From positions 27,726 through 91,725 of the forward strand of contig JACJNY010000040.1 in the NCBI GenBank assembly GCA_014695295.1: a DNA stretch of 64,000 bases, given 5' to 3'. Position 1 is the first letter of the stretch, and each line of letters begins with the position of its first letter. The notes under the pieces are model-generated. The model made no database searches, was not told the origin of the DNA, and was given only the letters and a program-made list of their open reading frames with translations. This DNA is from Microcoleus sp. FACHB-61 (GTDB lineage: Bacteria > Cyanobacteriota > Cyanobacteriia > Cyanobacteriales > Microcoleaceae). The translations under genes were made by a program, and so were the position numbers. This document shows positions 63,701 to 64,000 of the stretch, piece after piece.

Positions 63701-63903
63701 AGGATTGGGAATTTTGGGTTAATTGTCACAAACATAGCATTCCTTTTTTGGGAACGAGAGAAATAGTTCTTAATTATCGTCGCGTTCATAGTTCTAGGAA
63801 TGACACTGCTCAAAGTTACCATCATAAATTGGTAGCACAAATTGTTTCTTACCATCCAGAACTATACGATATTGAAAGTGTAAACAGCTGTAGTTTAGAC
63901 TAA
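60745..63903 (+). CDS. Four-module glycosyltransferase-methyltransferase-methyltransferase-glycosyltransferase
   Basis: Four enzyme-like modules are read in this 1052-residue protein. At about 1-290 is a GT-A-like domain with DIYLWIDADAWVQDW (DxD) and NAGVFALHKTAP. At about 330-530 is a class I methyltransferase (ALEIGCWLGWSACHLALA, LIFIDGEHEGDG), resembling family 24. At about 565-755 is a second methyltransferase (VVDVGCGTGSWLAAFQ, LAISLEVAEHLP). At about 810-1050 is a family 2 glycosyltransferase (ISVIIPCYNQSHFLQQAI, VVNDGSLDSTS, MPLDADDIL). No membrane segment is seen. It probably builds or modifies a surface glycan; the sugar is unknown. Confidence 0.92.
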   Translation: MQIIIITAADANYFELVRGTILSVREKPEGENVAIGFFDLGCTPEQLQWLERQVNIIQKPDWDFDFPRRNESPEHLKGLLVRPCLRKYFPNFDIYLWIDADAWVQDWSSVELLVKGAAKRGLAIVHELDRNYNLPYGKQAWYWQFVYRDYQAVFGDEVAQQLYSYPTINAGVFALHKTAPHWKIWAEYLEEGLQNSVLMTDQVALNRLVYGTEMFDKTEILPARCNWSCNFGFPIWDKQRACFVEPYLPQEKIGILHLTGYKHDRVKLTATDGDTVEISLRYQPIQPKKMTAQKYSEIANNTLLPAGDYVSPGLKIILPDAHFPNMIVADPQTSQWPYLRREIQHNWYVDRRAASVGFLSRDEAHILYNTALQFSGKKALEIGCWLGWSACHLALAGVELNVVDPLLERDDIRQSVIDSIQGALNASGVQTTVELIPGYSPQRVEALAAQFNRKWSLIFIDGEHEGDGPLNDAIACEKFAEKDAIILFHDLAAPAVAKGLDYLKEKGWNTVIYQTMQIMGAAWRGNVEPVKHQPDPDISWQFPAHLQGYDVSSNSQTASQANQNQQLSYTKNFYELIGEGTRSSAKEIVPLLLELMQPAVPQSVVDVGCGTGSWLAAFQKLGIADCLGIDGDYVDRTILQIPLNQFQSADLKQPLQINRKFDLAISLEVAEHLPATCAENFVNSLTQLAPVILFSAAIPFQGGVEHVNEQWPQYWVYYFQKNGYAVIDCLRKKIWNNDKVEPWYAQNILIFAKQECLSKYPRLVNEYQNIDLNQLAIVHPKIYFYSLQAARNSAPKLQSENVKKVAAPQLEERPLISVIIPCYNQSHFLQQAIDSVIDQSYKNWEIIVVNDGSLDSTSTVAKNAIAANPQHQVRLIEQAHQGISIARNTGIAAANGEYIMPLDADDILAPNALICLLEICLKSKVPCIAFGSYQLFGTENRTVPSYDLYSPKKIKQSNMICTSSLYHKSVWNLVNGYKAEMKEGYEDWEFWVNCHKHSIPFLGTREIVLNYRRVHSSRNDTAQSYHHKLVAQIVSYHPELYDIESVNSCSLD

Positions 63904-64000
63904 AAAATGAGTTCAGCTAAAAGTAGCTGCCTTTTAAGATCAGGCAAGCTGTTGCTCAACAACTCAAGAAGGAGGAGATTAAACAGCTAATTTTGAAAAC
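63904..64000. other. Right edge, start of an intergenic or leader region
   Basis: The last 97 bases contain AAGGAGGAG at about 63968, a strong Shine-Dalgarno-like string, but no start codon with a visible frame beyond it in the window. Confidence 0.4.

Overview
The window reads as chromosome from a filamentous, probably non-heterocystous cyanobacterium of the Oscillatoriales (Microcoleus/Oscillatoria/Tychonema-like). The grounds are frequent HIP1 octamers (GCGATCGC), cyanobacterial marker genes (Ycf51 family, cyanobacterial sucrose synthase, a CobA-HemD fusion, an HstK-type Ser/Thr kinase fused to a histidine kinase), several Uma2 endonucleases, heptanucleotide tandem repeats and many small palindromic repeats. 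The genus is an inference; no marker gene was compared to a database.

Layout. 1-5.6 kb: a type III-like restriction-modification operon whose restriction subunit is fused at its C terminus to a DUF433 antitoxin-like domain and is followed by an overlapping DUF5615 PIN-like toxin gene and then the methyltransferase. 5.6-7.1 kb: a gene remnant, tRNA-Leu(UAG), tandem repeats and a secreted peptidoglycan-binding protein. 7.5-13 kb: sucrose synthase, an M32 carboxypeptidase and a TPR protein. 13.1-17.5 kb: an accessory island with a MITE-like element, a Phd/MazF pair, a giant near-perfect TPR array, a Uma2 nuclease and two inverted copies of one 57-bp hairpin repeat. 17.5-26.4 kb: Ycf51 and a signalling cluster (hybrid kinase, CheY-like regulator and REC-adenylate cyclase in one overlapping operon, then a MASE1 kinase).

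27-37.4 kb is mostly housekeeping: a sugar-binding lipoprotein, an RsmB/F-type methyltransferase, fmt, an SbcD-type nuclease, SMI1/Uma2, an ATP-dependent DNA ligase-like protein, a glutaredoxin-like protein and murE. 37.5-46.9 kb: the 1794-residue HstK-type kinase, another histidine kinase, a TldD/PmbA protein and a small secreted peptide. 47.9-54 kb: coaE, then a very large secreted TPS/hemagglutinin-CHAT peptidase fusion. 54-56.2 kb: a decayed cyanobacterial nuclease-like gene split by a decayed IS630 element, then two MITE-like palindromes. 56.2-64 kb: Uma2, a trypsin-like protease with TPRs, a Doc toxin/antitoxin pair, cobA-hemD and a four-module glycosyltransferase/methyltransferase protein.

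Two themes stand out. First, addiction and defence modules are dense: DUF433/DUF5615 inside a restriction-modification operon, Phd/MazF with a duplicated antitoxin tail, Doc, three Uma2 genes and one dead nuclease-like gene. Second, dispersed palindromic repeats lie not only between genes but apparently in frame inside essential genes (murE, coaE, cobA-hemD), adding short extra peptides. All family assignments are from reading motifs by eye.
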